DNA of 40,343 bases, taken from contig FN649734.1 of NCBI GenBank assembly GCA_000310025.1, positions 663,125 through 703,467 of the forward strand, read 5' to 3'. Below, piece after piece: positions 30,301 to 39,698 of the stretch. Position 1 is the stretch's first letter. Each line of letters begins with the position of its first letter. This DNA comes from Ectocarpus siliculosus. Its lineage: Eukaryota > Sar > Phaeophyceae > Ectocarpales > Ectocarpaceae. Under the pieces are notes generated by a model. That model was not told where the DNA came from. It saw only the letters and a program-made list of their open reading frames with translations, and did not search any database. The translations under genes were made by a program, and so were the position numbers.

Positions 30301-33300
30301 AGCAGTCTTTCGCATTGCAACCCCCAACGTGCCGGGCAACCGGTTCACGCTGTTTTCCACCTGGTAGGCGCTTTCATGGCAAAATGCAAAAGCGTCTTCT
30401 GTGGTGCGTTTGGCGATCCGCCAGAAGGGTGAGCTGCATCCTGCTGAGGGTGTTCGGCACCGTACGCCTTCTCCCGCTTGCACGTGGACGGGCGGATTTG
30501 ATTGGCGTCATCTGTTTGCTTCACCTCCACAGACGGCAAGCTGCATCACTGAAGCAAGCTAGAGCAGTGCCGGCACACTCATGATATCAAATTCAGTTTT
30601 GACCAAGCCTTGCTCTGCCTCACCAGAGCATGCCTAACCCACCGTGTATGGTGTATTGCAGGCGGCTGGCCTCAATCTCCTACGCCTCTTTCCTACTGAC
30701 AAACCATCTGAACCTGGGTTCCCTGCGCGTTGGTTCGAAAGAGTTACACCGCACTGCGAAACTTCTTCCTGTTTAGCGCCGGGAGACACTCGTTTGCGTG
30801 GACAATCAGCGCTCACGTCCGGTCGAAGAAGAAGAGATGGACGAAGGAGGTGGAGGTGTATGTTGCCCGGAAGGGTAGCCCCAGCATCGAGTCCGTCATC
30901 CCAAACACCGCGCCTGCGTGCAACGGGTGCTCCTTGATCTTCACACTCGAGCCGCCTTGAAACAAGACCGCACAAGGACAGCACAGTAGTAGGTTGCCCC
31001 ACAAAGTGGCAGCTTGAGTGGTGTAAGTGGCGTCAAAATCTCTTGTCGCTATCTCAAAATATACTGAACCAGATATACCGAATAATGGCGCTGCCCTGAA
31101 TAGTGGCATATTCTCCTCTTGCCCCTAGATGCCACTATATCGGGCCACCTGCTGCACAAAGTCGTGACGGGAAAGCGAAACGTTACATTATCAAGGACTA
31201 GTACGATATTCACGACCCTTCCTCGCTTGCTATTCCTTGTGGTCGGGAACGCCCATGATTCACCCACGAAACGCCGAAAACGATGTATTTGTTGCTTTCT
31301 TGCTTTGGAAAGCTTGCGATAGTACTGCTGGTCGCCTCAGTTCAGTTGATATCCTTGCAGACAGCGGGACGGAGTTCGTATCTTGGCGGCACCACAAAAA
31401 CTGGGATGATCGTACGCTCATACAAATCGTGGGAATCGATCCATGCTTGTGTGCACAAGCTTCGACTTCGCGGTCGACAACAGAGTCGCTCCCGCTGTAA
31501 TGCACTAAACTAACGAAAATAACTCTTGTGAAAAAAAATTCATGTGACTCCGGCAAGAATGACCAGACTAAACGGGGTGAGACGCACACATACGTGCTAC
31601 AAAGGTACTTCTACCACTCACCCTCTCCCTCAAAACCGCCTGCGGCTGTCGTGTGGCCGTCCCCCCCCATGAAAAGCCCCCCTTTTCGACCCGCACCGGA
31701 GGCGTGCGGTGCCTCGCTGGAAGAATCTCGCTCCTGTCAGGATCGGTGTTATTGTTGCTTGCGTCTTAAGGCACGTTCTGAACCAACTGCTTCTAAACCA
31801 TCGATGGTTGACTATCCCGACACACGTTGGAATGACAAGCCATTGGGGTTGCTGGGGGGGGATAATCGACAGTCTGAAAAAGGAAAACCGCAAAGAGGCG
31901 TTTGTTGTCGTACGCTCACCAAAGTTCAGAAACAAAGACACGACTGGCAAAAAGAAAGTTGCCTACAACGGACCTTAACGATGCCCGATATTCAATACGT
32001 GCTTGAGGATCACGCTGACCGTTCGAGAAAGCCAGCACCTACCGCACCGAAAAGGTGCGAGTCATCGCACACCCCAAGACCTTCAAGGCTTGGCTATTCC
32101 GCGACCAAGATGGAGAGGACTCGGATCGATGCGTGCATGGAAAGCTCTCGAAGAGATCGTTCCAACACATCGCACCCTTATGGGCACAGAAAAATCTTTT
32201 GACCGTGGGGAGGTCGAGCTATGAAGGTAGGGCCGGGTGGGGTGCGACGGCTCGAACGTTAACGGAAAGCTGAATTCTAAACTGCCCAACAACCAATCAT
32301 ACCGGCCGGGCTATTGACAAAGGTGACACAACGTAAATCCCTCCGAAAAAGCTCTCGAACAAGTGATGCACTATTTATGCTGCATACAAAGTCTCGATGC
32401 CGCGAAAACAAGACCATACGTATGCTTAAATGGTCCGAAAGAGCGACCACAAGTCGGGGGGAAGCGGTCCTTTGTGTTTCGTGTTGGAAGCGAAGACCGT
32501 CCGTATCGATGGCGCCGGGGCTGCTCCAAACTCACCCGGAAGATACGTATCATGGAATTATAAGGCTAGATAACACTTTTGGCAGTTCTAGAGGCGAGGG
32601 CAGCTAACACTTCCCTCTAAAGGGCACACAACCTTGGCAAACGGGCTGCTTGCCCCAGTGTACATAAATGCATACCTCTAAGCTAGGCGCAAGTAGTTAA
32701 TACTACCAGGTAGTCGGTACTTTGAAGTATAATGCAGCGAGAATAGAGATTTTGGTCGCGTCGGCCGATGTTATATTTTTTAACCACATCGAGGTACACA
32801 TAGGTACTGTGTTGGGTCAGATGTGGCGCTCTATGCACCTCTGTCATGTGGGTCTCCCTTTGTGTGTCTACGATGACGGCACCGGCAGGTATTGGCGCGT
32901 GGGACAAAATCCCTGGAGCCGGAAGCGCTCGCAGACCATACTTGAAACCGAGGACGATGTACTGCAAAACAGACCCCATCACCCACTTAGTCTCGAAACC
33001 AGCTCATCATCGCAAAGGCCAAAGAGAGGACCGCTCCCGTCAAAGGCTCAATGATACAGCTGTTCCATGACACACGCCAACGAACCGTTCCGTGCGTTTC
33101 CAGATTATATGCCGTGACGAAGACAGGCACGAATAGGCCCAACCAACGCACACACGCCGCGAGAGTACATAGGCAAAACAAAATAGCATGGACGTTGTCC
33201 TTGACCCGTACCTGTGATACGGTGACCATCTGGACGGAGCCGCGCACGATGTAGTACCAGCCGGTGGTGCCCTTGTTGTGGCCCGAGTGCTTTACGCGCT

Positions 33301-36300
33301 CGCTCTGCCAACGAGAGTGAGTATTCACACGCGCCACACGTACGACAAACGTAAAACAAATACGAAAATCATTGGCGATAAATGACATATCCAAGGAGAA
33401 CTCCACAGACAGGATTTTCACACCGCACTGAAATCAAATGCACCGTAATTGCCGCGCGAGGAATCCCACTCCCCCCCTAGACCGACTGTCATAGCTCGAT
33501 TGCTCCACAACTACGCTAACTAGCCAAAGAGGATCGCTTCGGGAAGATCTCGCGGAGGGCGTTCTCAAACCAATCGGCCGGTATCTTGCTATTTGCACCC
33601 TCTTGGTGGAGGAGTAAATGAGCTTTGAAGTCGGACTAGGGGGCGTGCATTCACTCGCACAATTTCGGAACAATATCCTCCCCAAAGCTAGAGACAAAAA
33701 CACCGAAAAAAAAAAGAAAAGAACACACGCACAAATGTTATGAATGTGTGCTGGAACTTGATGTATTGCACGATTGAAGGAGCTGCAGACCAGCGTACCG
33801 GCATTTCACACGCCTGTTCATCGTACTTGTACCTGCCGCAGGAGGACGACGTTGGAGCCGTGCAGCTCTTCCTGACAGAAACGGTCGTCGTTTACAACTT
33901 GGACGACTTGATCCTCGCTGAGACTCTTAAGGAAAGGAACCTGCGCAAAGGACAAAAAATGACGATCGTAGGTCATGGCAACAGCAACACACAGCCGTGC
34001 GAAGAAAGAGAAAGGCGGGCAAGGCGCGATGGAAGCTGGTGAGATGAGAAAGAAAGTTTGATGTGTCCACACGGCTGCAGCGGTTTTCTTCCGACATGAA
34101 ACGGTTCATAACAACAACTACAACCAGGCGCACGCACGCCGTTTCGATGTTCCGGGATAATTGACGTATTTTCATCGGTCGGCCGGCAACCGCGGCCGAT
34201 GCAATAAAAAAAACTTGCGCACACACACAGAAGAACAATGCTCAGCACGGAACTCCTCGAAGACGATGCCAAACGGACGCTGGGAACAGAGTTCACTGAG
34301 GAAAGGACGCCTTCCAAACCTTGGGCAAACAGCACAACAGAATAGGCAAGAAAAAGCGGGTGCATAGCGAAGAAAGCGGCAGCACACAGGAACAAAAAAT
34401 GAACGAAACAGCCTGCGACAGCCAAAACGACGAGAGACGAAGAAAACGAAACAGCTCGGAGAACAACAACACAAAGCACCCAAAAAAGGCCCCCGAGATT
34501 AGACCGCGAGAAGCTAGGCAGGAAGCAGCCCCGTACCTTGGCCAGCATGACTGCCCGTGGGGGTAGGTGCTCCGCGTAGGGGTGGTCGTCGAGCTTGATC
34601 TTGAACTCAGTGTTCACGTGGAGAGTCGTCTCGGCTTCCTACAAAACGAGCAATGGGGAGCGGGGGGGGGGGTTGAGTCGTGCACGCGAAAAAAGATAGG
34701 GTTGGTCAATCGGGCCATGAGCCTCCGCGGGAAACAAAAGCTCGGGAAACACGCTTGGGTCTGCGATGACACAAGAGATAGTACAGCGTCCAGTTGGGGC
34801 ACGTGAATACGTCACTACAAGTATGAAGTTCTCCAAGATCTTGCAGCACGGACACTCTCCAAATACTCAAAACACGCGATTCTGCAGAATGGTTCGGCCC
34901 GTGTTCACAGAAATGCTTCATCATGCGATGACACGACAAAAGCCGTTCAAAAGAACAAGAACAAGAACAAGAACAAGGAAGGGAAAAGACCAACACGAAC
35001 AACATCAAGAACAACAACATGTGCTTCTCCCAAAACAGCCACAAACCCATTTGCCAAGAGAACCACGTGTTGCAAGTGTGCACCTTCTCGTTGAGCAAGC
35101 CGTCCAGGAACATCTCGTGAACGAACTCCCTGTGCTTGGCAAGCAAAAACCTCGCCGCCACCTGGCAGTACGGCCATCATGAGAAGAAAAGGGACGCGTT
35201 GGAGGACGTCCGTCGCATGGATGACGGAGTACCGAAAAAAAGTGCCAGTCGTCACTCACACACACCCGGAGCCGACTTTCGTAGCTCGATTGGTCCACAA
35301 CCGAAAGGCTGGCGACGCCGACAAAGGAGCGTCTTGGCAAAGTTGTCGCCGGGGGGGTTCCGAGCATGCAAAGAAATCGATTTTCGAATCCTCTCAGTGA
35401 GGTTGCGGAGTATTCGAGGCGTGGACGTAAGTCTATGGGGTGCGCAATGATTCGCATTTTTTGGTACGGGAAATCTTGGAGTAATCAACTAAACGTCCAC
35501 TGCGAGTAGTTCGGGTGCCCACCCACCGAACCGAGGTATACCAACTGTCACTGCGGCTCTCCTGTCACTCTGTCTCTGTCTCTGTCTCTGTCGCTGACTC
35601 TGTCTCTGTCTCTGTCTCTGTCGCTGACTCTGTCTCTGTCTCTGATTGTCTCTATAGCGTGCGCCACAAAGTCATACGGCAAACAAAACAGCACAGAAAA
35701 ATCTGCGAAGAAGAAAACAAAATTAGGACACAACAACGCAACCCACCTAAACAACCAAAAGCAACGTATCTACTCTCAACAGCGCGTGTATTACGTCTGC
35801 ACTGCACAGGAACAAACAAATACTATCAACACTTTGGAGGATGAAAAAGGAACACGGGTGGGTGCTTAAAACCCACGACAGCTTGCCTGCGTCTTGAGGG
35901 ATCGTGCCACCTCCGGGAAGGCCGGGAGTTGATGTCCTAGGGTTCCCGAGGCGTCGTCGAGCTGCTTCAGGTTCTCCCGAGCAAGCTGGTTCGCCGCATC
36001 ACCTGGTGGGCATCGCATGTGACGGTACATTCCCACGAAGGAGGGGGTGCACCCGTGGATTTTTCCATGGAGCGGGGGGGCGACCCACGAATGGCGATAC
36101 AGCCGGGGGGGGTACTGCTGTGTGTTGTCAAAGTAGTCTCTCGAAGCCATTCGACCTCGTACATGTTGCTAACGGCAAGGCCTAGTGCCATCCATCCTTT
36201 CCGTCGCCAACGACACTCACTTCATATGGCCTACGCGGCCTATACCCTAGGGATAGTTTCTTACCCTCACAAGACAGTTCCCCAAATCTTGTGTATGCCG

Positions 36301-39300
36301 TCTCTACGCAGCTTCATAAATATTGACTTCGCGAGACACCCCCCAACATTTAGCGCGTGGCATCTTGCACACCGGAACATGTACTTGTTTACCCCGCAAG
36401 ACACTTCCTGATATGTCCTATGGATACAGCAGTGCTACATACGAACAAGCTGTTTCATTTCTTACCCTCAGGAAGAAGCTCGAGGATGTCGATGTCCTCG
36501 TGGGCAGCGATGAAGTTGGACGCCAGCTCGAACACGAAGGCAAGCTTCTTGAAGATCCAGCCTCCCACGATCTGCCCGATGATTGGCAGGTGCCTAAACC
36601 ACAAGAATTGGGGGCAACCGGGAGGGGGGGGGGGGCTGACCCAAGAACGAGCACAGCAGACGATGACATGCATGTAGGATTACCCGTAGCACAAGAACCC
36701 ACTGCTTTCCTTCTCCTTCTCCATGCACTACTACAAGAGCGCTTTGCTTAGCACTGCTCTACTTTCTGAGTAACCGCTCCGCCTATGTGCTTGTGTGACT
36801 TGGTTCGCCTCGGCTTCGTCGGCAAGGCCATATCAGCACCGAATGCGTGCGATGCTGGGGTCATGCAGCGCATTTATCAGCGGTGCCTAGATACCCGTAT
36901 GGGTGTCACGCGTGCGTAGTAAAATGCATGTACTTGAGTATTATTCGTTTTTGACTACAGCAGTATGAGTATACGCGTGCCTCGTCTAACAATGCAGAAC
37001 TTGAACATTATCGTGTTTGGTTGCAGGAAAACATCACACAGAAAGGTAACCACACAAACAAACGGGTTTCCACCTGAGCGCCGAGGCCATGTTGAGCTGG
37101 TATTCCGGGATAGTGAAGGACTCCCTTAGCCTCGCCCACTCCTCGAGGGCGGCGTAACTGTCGTCCAGCTGAACATCGGCGTTTCCCTGATGTGTTCGTT
37201 GAGCGTTGGATTAAACACAGACGGCCAAAATCATCAGAAAAAGCACAACGCCGATACGCAAAAATAGACAGAAAATCGACCCTCCAGGCAAGAAAAAACC
37301 CGAACATGCAGCGTAAAGCTGTTGGAACTGTGTTACGCCTCTTGCGGTGCCCTCGCTGTGAACGGACGCAAAACACACGCCAACAATTCTCTACCGCTCC
37401 TGATTCGTTGAGCGTGGTCCGATCTCCAGCAGCACTACGGCAGTGCCTCAACGGCGGGGTGTCATTTTGTGCAAATATACATCGTACAAGCGTTTGTATT
37501 CGATCGGGATGATTTCACAATCATCGCGCATGCCGTGGTATTTCGACTCCCAAATATGTCGCATATCTTCAACTCCGGGAAGGGGCACGCCGGGGTCCCC
37601 CCGGGGGGGCAGCAAAAGCATAAAACGTATCTCATCGTTTCTTACCATGAGGACTCGAAGGCCGGAGTCGCTGAGCCACCCCTTGCGGAAGTTGTCCTGG
37701 TAGTTCGCCTTGACGGCGCCAACGAAGCGCAGACGGGCCTCGGCGAGCTGCTCCTGCTGCTCCTTAGCCTGGCAGACATTGGCAGCTACTTTCGTCACCA
37801 TTTCAACAGCAACACCAACACCAACAACGACGACGACAAAAACACGATGATCACCAGCACCCAACATCAACCTAACCTCTTGCGGCAACACCATCGCCCC
37901 CTCTCACCGAACGACTGAACCTTGACGCGTTGCTCACGCTCGGCCTGAGCCTGGGCCCGAACGGCGGCTGCGCCCCAGCCTTGCCGCCCCCATGGCTAAC
38001 ACCGGCGCCAGACACCGCAGAAACGCGCTGCAGCGTTGCCGCCGCCGCAGCCGCGGTCTGGCTCTCCTGCCGCAGGTGCTGACTGACGATCGCCGAGGAG
38101 GTCGTCTTAGCTGCGGCCGCTTGCTGCTCGTCGGCAGCTTGTTCAGCTTCCCTGAGGATGTTTTGAAGGAATTGCTGGCGGCATTATTGTATTCTGCACA
38201 TTTCAAACCGTTCAGACTTCTTCCGGTGGTAGCGTTTAGAGAAAATGTTGAAAAAGTTGATTTCTTCACATCTGAAACCATTCCGACCTCAATCCAGTAC
38301 CTACCACACGTTTTGCGAAACACTTGCTATCGCGTTCTTCACGTTTCCGGCCTCTATTCAGTAATGCCTCCTACAGATATCAATATCTGTTGGTGTTTTC
38401 TTCACATACTGTACTCTCTTCAAAGTCACAGAAAAGAGTAAAAGAAAAAAAGTAGGGAGAGCAACGGCCAAGTCTGAATTGCCATTATCGCTTACGATTA
38501 CGACAAGTAGCAGGAGCCTATCGAACCGAAAAAAAGCAACAGGGTAGGTACTTTGTACATGACGGGGCGACAATCGAATCGAAACCAGCACAAAAATGAC
38601 GGCAGCAAGTAATCCACCTACCTGACCGCAGCCTTTAGCTTGGCATCAACTCGCTTGAGCTGCTCCCTCGCCAGGCTGAGCCCGCTCTTCGTAGCCTCGA
38701 TCTCCTGCATTCATCGCCGCCCAAAGAACGTTCCCAACGTTGTCATGAGAATCAACAAAGGTATTTACCATGGTAAAACTATGCCAGCGGTATCGCTGAT
38801 GCAATCACACATGTCCTCCTTCCTCCTGGCATGGGGGATGTGGATTTGCTTCGAACAGAAAATCAGCAACCTCCGAACATCTGGCCTCTCATTCTACGAC
38901 AACATCCATGCTCTAGTTGGTAACCTCGAAACCTTCTAGAGGTCAGGTCAGGGGTTCGAATCCCGGCGTAGGCGAGCTTTTCTTGCGAAGCGAGTTTTTC
39001 TCTCGCCTCCGCTCCTGGCCGAGTGGATAGCGCTAGTTCGTGTGTACACAGAGGGAAGAGAGCGCTCAACTCTGCTCGCATTAAAAATCGTAGGCAAAGT
39101 ACCGCAGGAGGGGAGGGTAGAGAGGGACTCTTCTGTGTGACCACGGGTCGGAATAAACGGCACTAGTGCTGTGAGCGCTGATTTGAAGTGAAGAAAAAAG
39201 AAAAAAAAAATGCTCACGCTGGGCCATAACCTCGTATTCACGCCCCTCCCCCTAGCGACTAGTCTCACCGAAACACTGCCAAACACAAAAACCACTTCAA

Positions 39301-39698
39301 TCCCACAAAATAGTCCAACTCAAACCCTCCTGAATGATGTAGATATTTCATGGATCAAAAAGTCACCGAACAGAAACAAACGCAAAGGTACACATGTTTC
39401 ATTCAAGCAGGAGGTTAGGGCACCCGGGGGTACAACCACCACACCAGGGAGCCCCCCCCCCCACCTTAGCGACTTTCGCGTCCGTAGTGCTCAACCCCCC
39501 TCCCCGCCTGCCGGCGGCGGCGAGCCCCCGGTGCATGCTCCCGTGCCCCAGGAGCGCGTCCCCCCCGATCGTCGAGCGCCTGCCGGCGTTGGAGTTGTTA
39601 CCCAGGCGGGCGGCGAAGTGGGAGGAGACTCTGCCGGAGACCGGTCGGACGATGGCCTGATTGTCGTCCAGGGGGGACATGGCCCCGTGGCTCGCCCC
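22591..39698 (-). CDS. SLC9C/SOS1-type Na+/H+ exchanger, cytosolic half (20 exons)
   Basis: Twenty minus-strand exons join with matching phases and no internal stop: 899 codons by hand count. The product resembles the C-terminal part of sperm-type NHE (SLC9C) and plant SOS1. It has the helical stretch AEARLRFVGAVKANY..., the PEVARSLKTQ segment followed by a DGLLNEKE helix, then a cyclic-nucleotide-binding-type domain. In these families this half controls Na+/H+ exchange by the N-terminal membrane domain at the plasma or flagellar membrane. The first exon here starts in phase 0 and has no initiator or membrane helices, so the transporter domain (and any voltage sensor) lies past 40343. The last exon seen ends in phase 0 with a donor, so the gene continues left. 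Family assignment is by recognition of motifs; SLC9C versus SOS1 cannot be told without the missing part. Confidence 0.78.
23647..23773 (+). repeat. 65-bp tandem duplication beside a splice acceptor
   Basis: Copies at about 23647-23709 and 23712-23773 share TCGTCTACCGATCGCAAAA and GACTCTCAACCAAGA; they differ in the A run and a few bases. On the gene's strand they lie about 65 bases before the acceptor of exon 19. Confidence 0.9.
25869..26062 (-). CDS. Exchanger exon 17: second, degenerate beta-roll
   Basis: 64 codons and two bases; acceptor AAAACAG after a purine/A run, donor TCCAA|GTGCGT. The product VDVEPKRLVLLVKGQLLPRP, ...MAPCLLTDVCGRLVFS, TKMFLIPVSVVEKS alternates strands and turns like a cyclic-nucleotide-binding fold (compare GSV... 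and the hydrophobic strand before an Ile-Pro). A second such roll follows the first in several SLC9C-like proteins. I see no phosphate-binding cassette, so a structural role is more likely. Confidence 0.65.
26518..29377 (-). CDS. Exchanger exons 14-16: linker region
   Basis: Exon 14 is 29377-29322 (VEALRAKAASRAGLSHSN), exon 15 is 28977-28869 (SSSLSELNSAAEGAAP to DDDGRIHIHQ, acidic) and exon 16 is 26664-26518 (LKENERGGIAKTLSNMG, then MDRMTDESLAEAATLL). Phases 0/2, 2/0, 0/0. No domain is recognised. Exon 15's donor (CACCAG|GTAGGT) is the first unit of a 31-bp tandem array. Between exons 15 and 16 lie the assembly gap and its inverted repeat, so an exon could be hidden there, although the phases already match. 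Confidence 0.7.
28017..28369. repeat. Perfect 74-bp inverted repeat around an assembly gap
   Basis: 28034-28107 and 28270-28343 are perfect reverse complements by eye (arms include TGTCGGATGCCCTCGCCCCC). A weaker match extends outward to CTTCACAG on both sides. Between arm and gap, 28108-28165 is itself a hairpin: ACAACCAAGGCC pairs with GGCCTTGGTTGT. 28166-28265 is exactly 100 N, the usual placeholder for a gap of unknown length. It may be a foldback or inverted-repeat transposon, or a palindrome that broke the assembly. No target duplication was found. Confidence 0.85.
28166..28265. other. Assembly gap (100 N)
   Basis: All bases are N. The round size suggests the true length is unknown. 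Confidence 0.99.
28599..28880 (-). repeat. 31-bp minisatellite carrying repeated 5' splice sites
   Basis: Seven units start with GTTACC at 28674, 28705, 28736, 28767, 28798, 28829 and 28860, and a detached relative lies at 28599-28625. On the gene's strand each unit contains CATTCA(C/T)CAG followed by GT(A/T)GGTAAC, which is the exon 15 end and its donor. The unit at 28860 is the real junction. The others continue into the intron. Confidence 0.93.
29914..33940 (-). CDS. Exchanger exons 10-13: cyclic-nucleotide-binding-type domain
   Basis: Exon 10 is 33940-33833 (VPFLKSLSEDQVVQVV, the usual entry helix), exon 11 is 33304-33212 (GWYYIVRGSVQMV, core strands), exon 12 is 30938-30817 (HAGAVFGMTDSMLGLPFRAT, the phosphate-binding cassette position, then FVHLFFFDR) and exon 13 is 30112-29914 (FEALANEDLNRSLWRTVG, C-terminal helices, and a helical tail). 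Phases 0/0, 0/0, 0/2, 2/0. The cassette reads FGMT...PFRAT where binders usually have FGE(L/I).L...PR.A(T/S), so the Glu that holds the ribose is missing and nucleotide binding is doubtful. Exon 12's acceptor is uncertain: 30938 keeps the phase, but an AG at 30956 has a better pyrimidine tract. Confidence 0.78.
30166..30475 (+). repeat. Dispersed repeat B, copy 1
   Basis: The start (GCATGCCGTAGTCGT.AG..CCATTGAC.TCGCA) and the end (GGCGA..CGC..GAAGGGTGAGCTGCATCCTGCT.AGGG) match 39742-39925 in the same order and orientation, with a longer middle here. It is preceded by a G run. Intronic, between exchanger exons 12 and 13. Confidence 0.78.
31528..32057 (+). other. Open frames of unknown nature in an exchanger intron
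   Basis: Two overlapping plus-strand frames stay open for 90-220 codons, one of them running on through the inverted-repeat element at 32058. They show no recognisable domain. They may be remnants of a mobile element nested in the 2.3-kb intron between exchanger exons 11 and 12; there is no positive evidence for a gene. Confidence 0.3.
32058..32254 (-). mobile_element. Small inverted-repeat element (MITE-like), copy 1
   Basis: About 197 bp with imperfect terminal inverted repeats (CGAGTCATCGCACACCCCAA and, from the other end, CGAGCCGTCGCACCCCACCC). Internally CATAGCTCGA...CCCAC and TCGCGGAATAGCCAAGCC match the copies at 33457 and 35250. It is reversed relative to those. Apparent coding in this area derives from the element. 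Confidence 0.65.
33457..33657 (+). mobile_element. Small inverted-repeat element (MITE-like), copy 2
   Basis: 201 bp. Terminal inverted repeats of about 30 bp begin CGAG: left CGAGGAATCCCACTCCCCCC then CTAGACCGAC, right (reverse complement) CGAGTGAATGCACGCCCCCT then AGTCCGAC. Shares ATAGCTCGATTGCTCCACAA with copy 3. No transposase and no clear target duplication. Lies between exchanger exons 10 and 11. Confidence 0.72.
34537..36002 (-). CDS. Exchanger exons 7-9: helices leading to the nucleotide-binding-type domain
   Basis: Exon 7 is 36002-35887 (39 codons with its split first Gly; ends FPEVARSLKTQ), exon 8 is 35161-35084 (VAARFLLAKHREFVHEMF to LLNEK) and exon 9 is 34638-34537 (EAETTLHVNTEF to AVMLAK). 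The segment PEV...KT(R/Q), a helix, then a (D/G)GLL..KE turn is conserved in SOS1 and SLC9C. Exon 7 ends CAG and the intron begins GCAAGC, a GC-AG intron; reading on would hit TAA after five codons, which supports this donor. Confidence 0.8.
34951..34978 (+). repeat. (AAGAAC)n microsatellite
   Basis: About four and a half units, in an exchanger intron. Confidence 0.9.
35250..35454 (+). mobile_element. Small inverted-repeat element (MITE-like), copy 3
   Basis: 205 bp. Left end CGTCACTCACACACACCCGG, right end (reverse complement) CGAATCATTGCGCACCCCAT; GTAGCTCGATTGGTCCACAA follows the left end as in copy 2, and the right third matches copy 1 (GGGGTGCGCAATGATTCG). It lies about 90 bases before the acceptor of exchanger exon 8. 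Confidence 0.72.
35569..35650 (+). repeat. (GTCTCT)n array with 30-bp higher-order period
   Basis: Six-base units interrupted regularly by TCGCTGAC at about 35591 and 35621, so blocks of 30 bp have duplicated as a whole. Intronic. Confidence 0.92.
36466..37768 (-). CDS. Exchanger exons 4-6: SOS1/SLC9C-type helical region
   Basis: Exon 4 is 37768-37646 (AKEQQEQLAEARLRFVGAVK to SGLRVLM), exon 5 is 37186-37074 (GNADVQLDDSYAALEEWARL to NMASALR) and exon 6 is 36593-36466 (HLPIIGQIVGGWIFKKLAF to IDILELLPEG). Phases 0/0, 0/2, 2/1. The pattern of a helix with R(F/Y)hxxhKAxY, a gh(l/i)S..G.R.L turn and a following W is typical of the cytosolic segment just after the membrane part in SOS1 and SLC9C. 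IIGQIVGGWIFKKLAFVFEL is moderately hydrophobic but has charged residues; I read it as an amphipathic helix rather than a membrane span. Confidence 0.8.
37908..39698 (-). CDS. Exchanger exons 1-3: disordered linker and coiled coil
   Basis: Exon 1 is 39698-39465 (78 codons, Gly/Ser/Arg-rich, e.g. DNQAIVRPVSGRVSSHF), exon 2 is 38704-38622 (EIEATKSGLSLAREQLKRVD, strong helix) and exon 3 is 38151-37908 (Gln/Ala-rich helix EAEQAADEQQAAAAK, then a low-complexity part). Phases are 0/0, 0/2 and 2/0. In exon 3 the second half is ambiguous: the frame that fits the phases is low-complexity, while another frame reads AQAEREQRVK, a coiled coil that would join the next exon well if a micro-exon (about 37950-37921) were used. 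Confidence 0.68.
38912..39210 (+). mobile_element. Second copy of the tRNA-derived SINE, 5'-truncated
   Basis: Matches the SINE at 1362-1697 along its length in the opposite genomic orientation, from inside the A box (TCTAGTTGGTA) through the B box (GGGTTCGAATCC, 38953-38964) and the second A-box-like TGGCCGAGTGGATAGCGC to an A-rich tail at 39191-39210. The first bases of the head are missing. Flanking ATGCTC at about 38908 and 39210 could be a short target duplication. It lies in the intron between exchanger exons 1 and 2, antisense to the gene. Confidence 0.87.

Noticed and set aside
31528-32202. 224-codon plus-strand open frame in an exchanger intron
   Set aside because: No domain, competing frame open alongside, and its second part lies in a small inverted-repeat element present twice more in the window.
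36541-36593. Transmembrane helix in exchanger exon 6
   Set aside because: The hydrophobic stretch IIGQIVGGWIF is short and followed by KK; the position in the family is a cytosolic helix.
37448-37600. Minus-strand frame with DMRHIWESKYHGM between exchanger exons 4 and 5
   Set aside because: Exons 4 and 5 join directly in phase and match the family; this frame has no good acceptor/donor pair in phase and ends in a stop.
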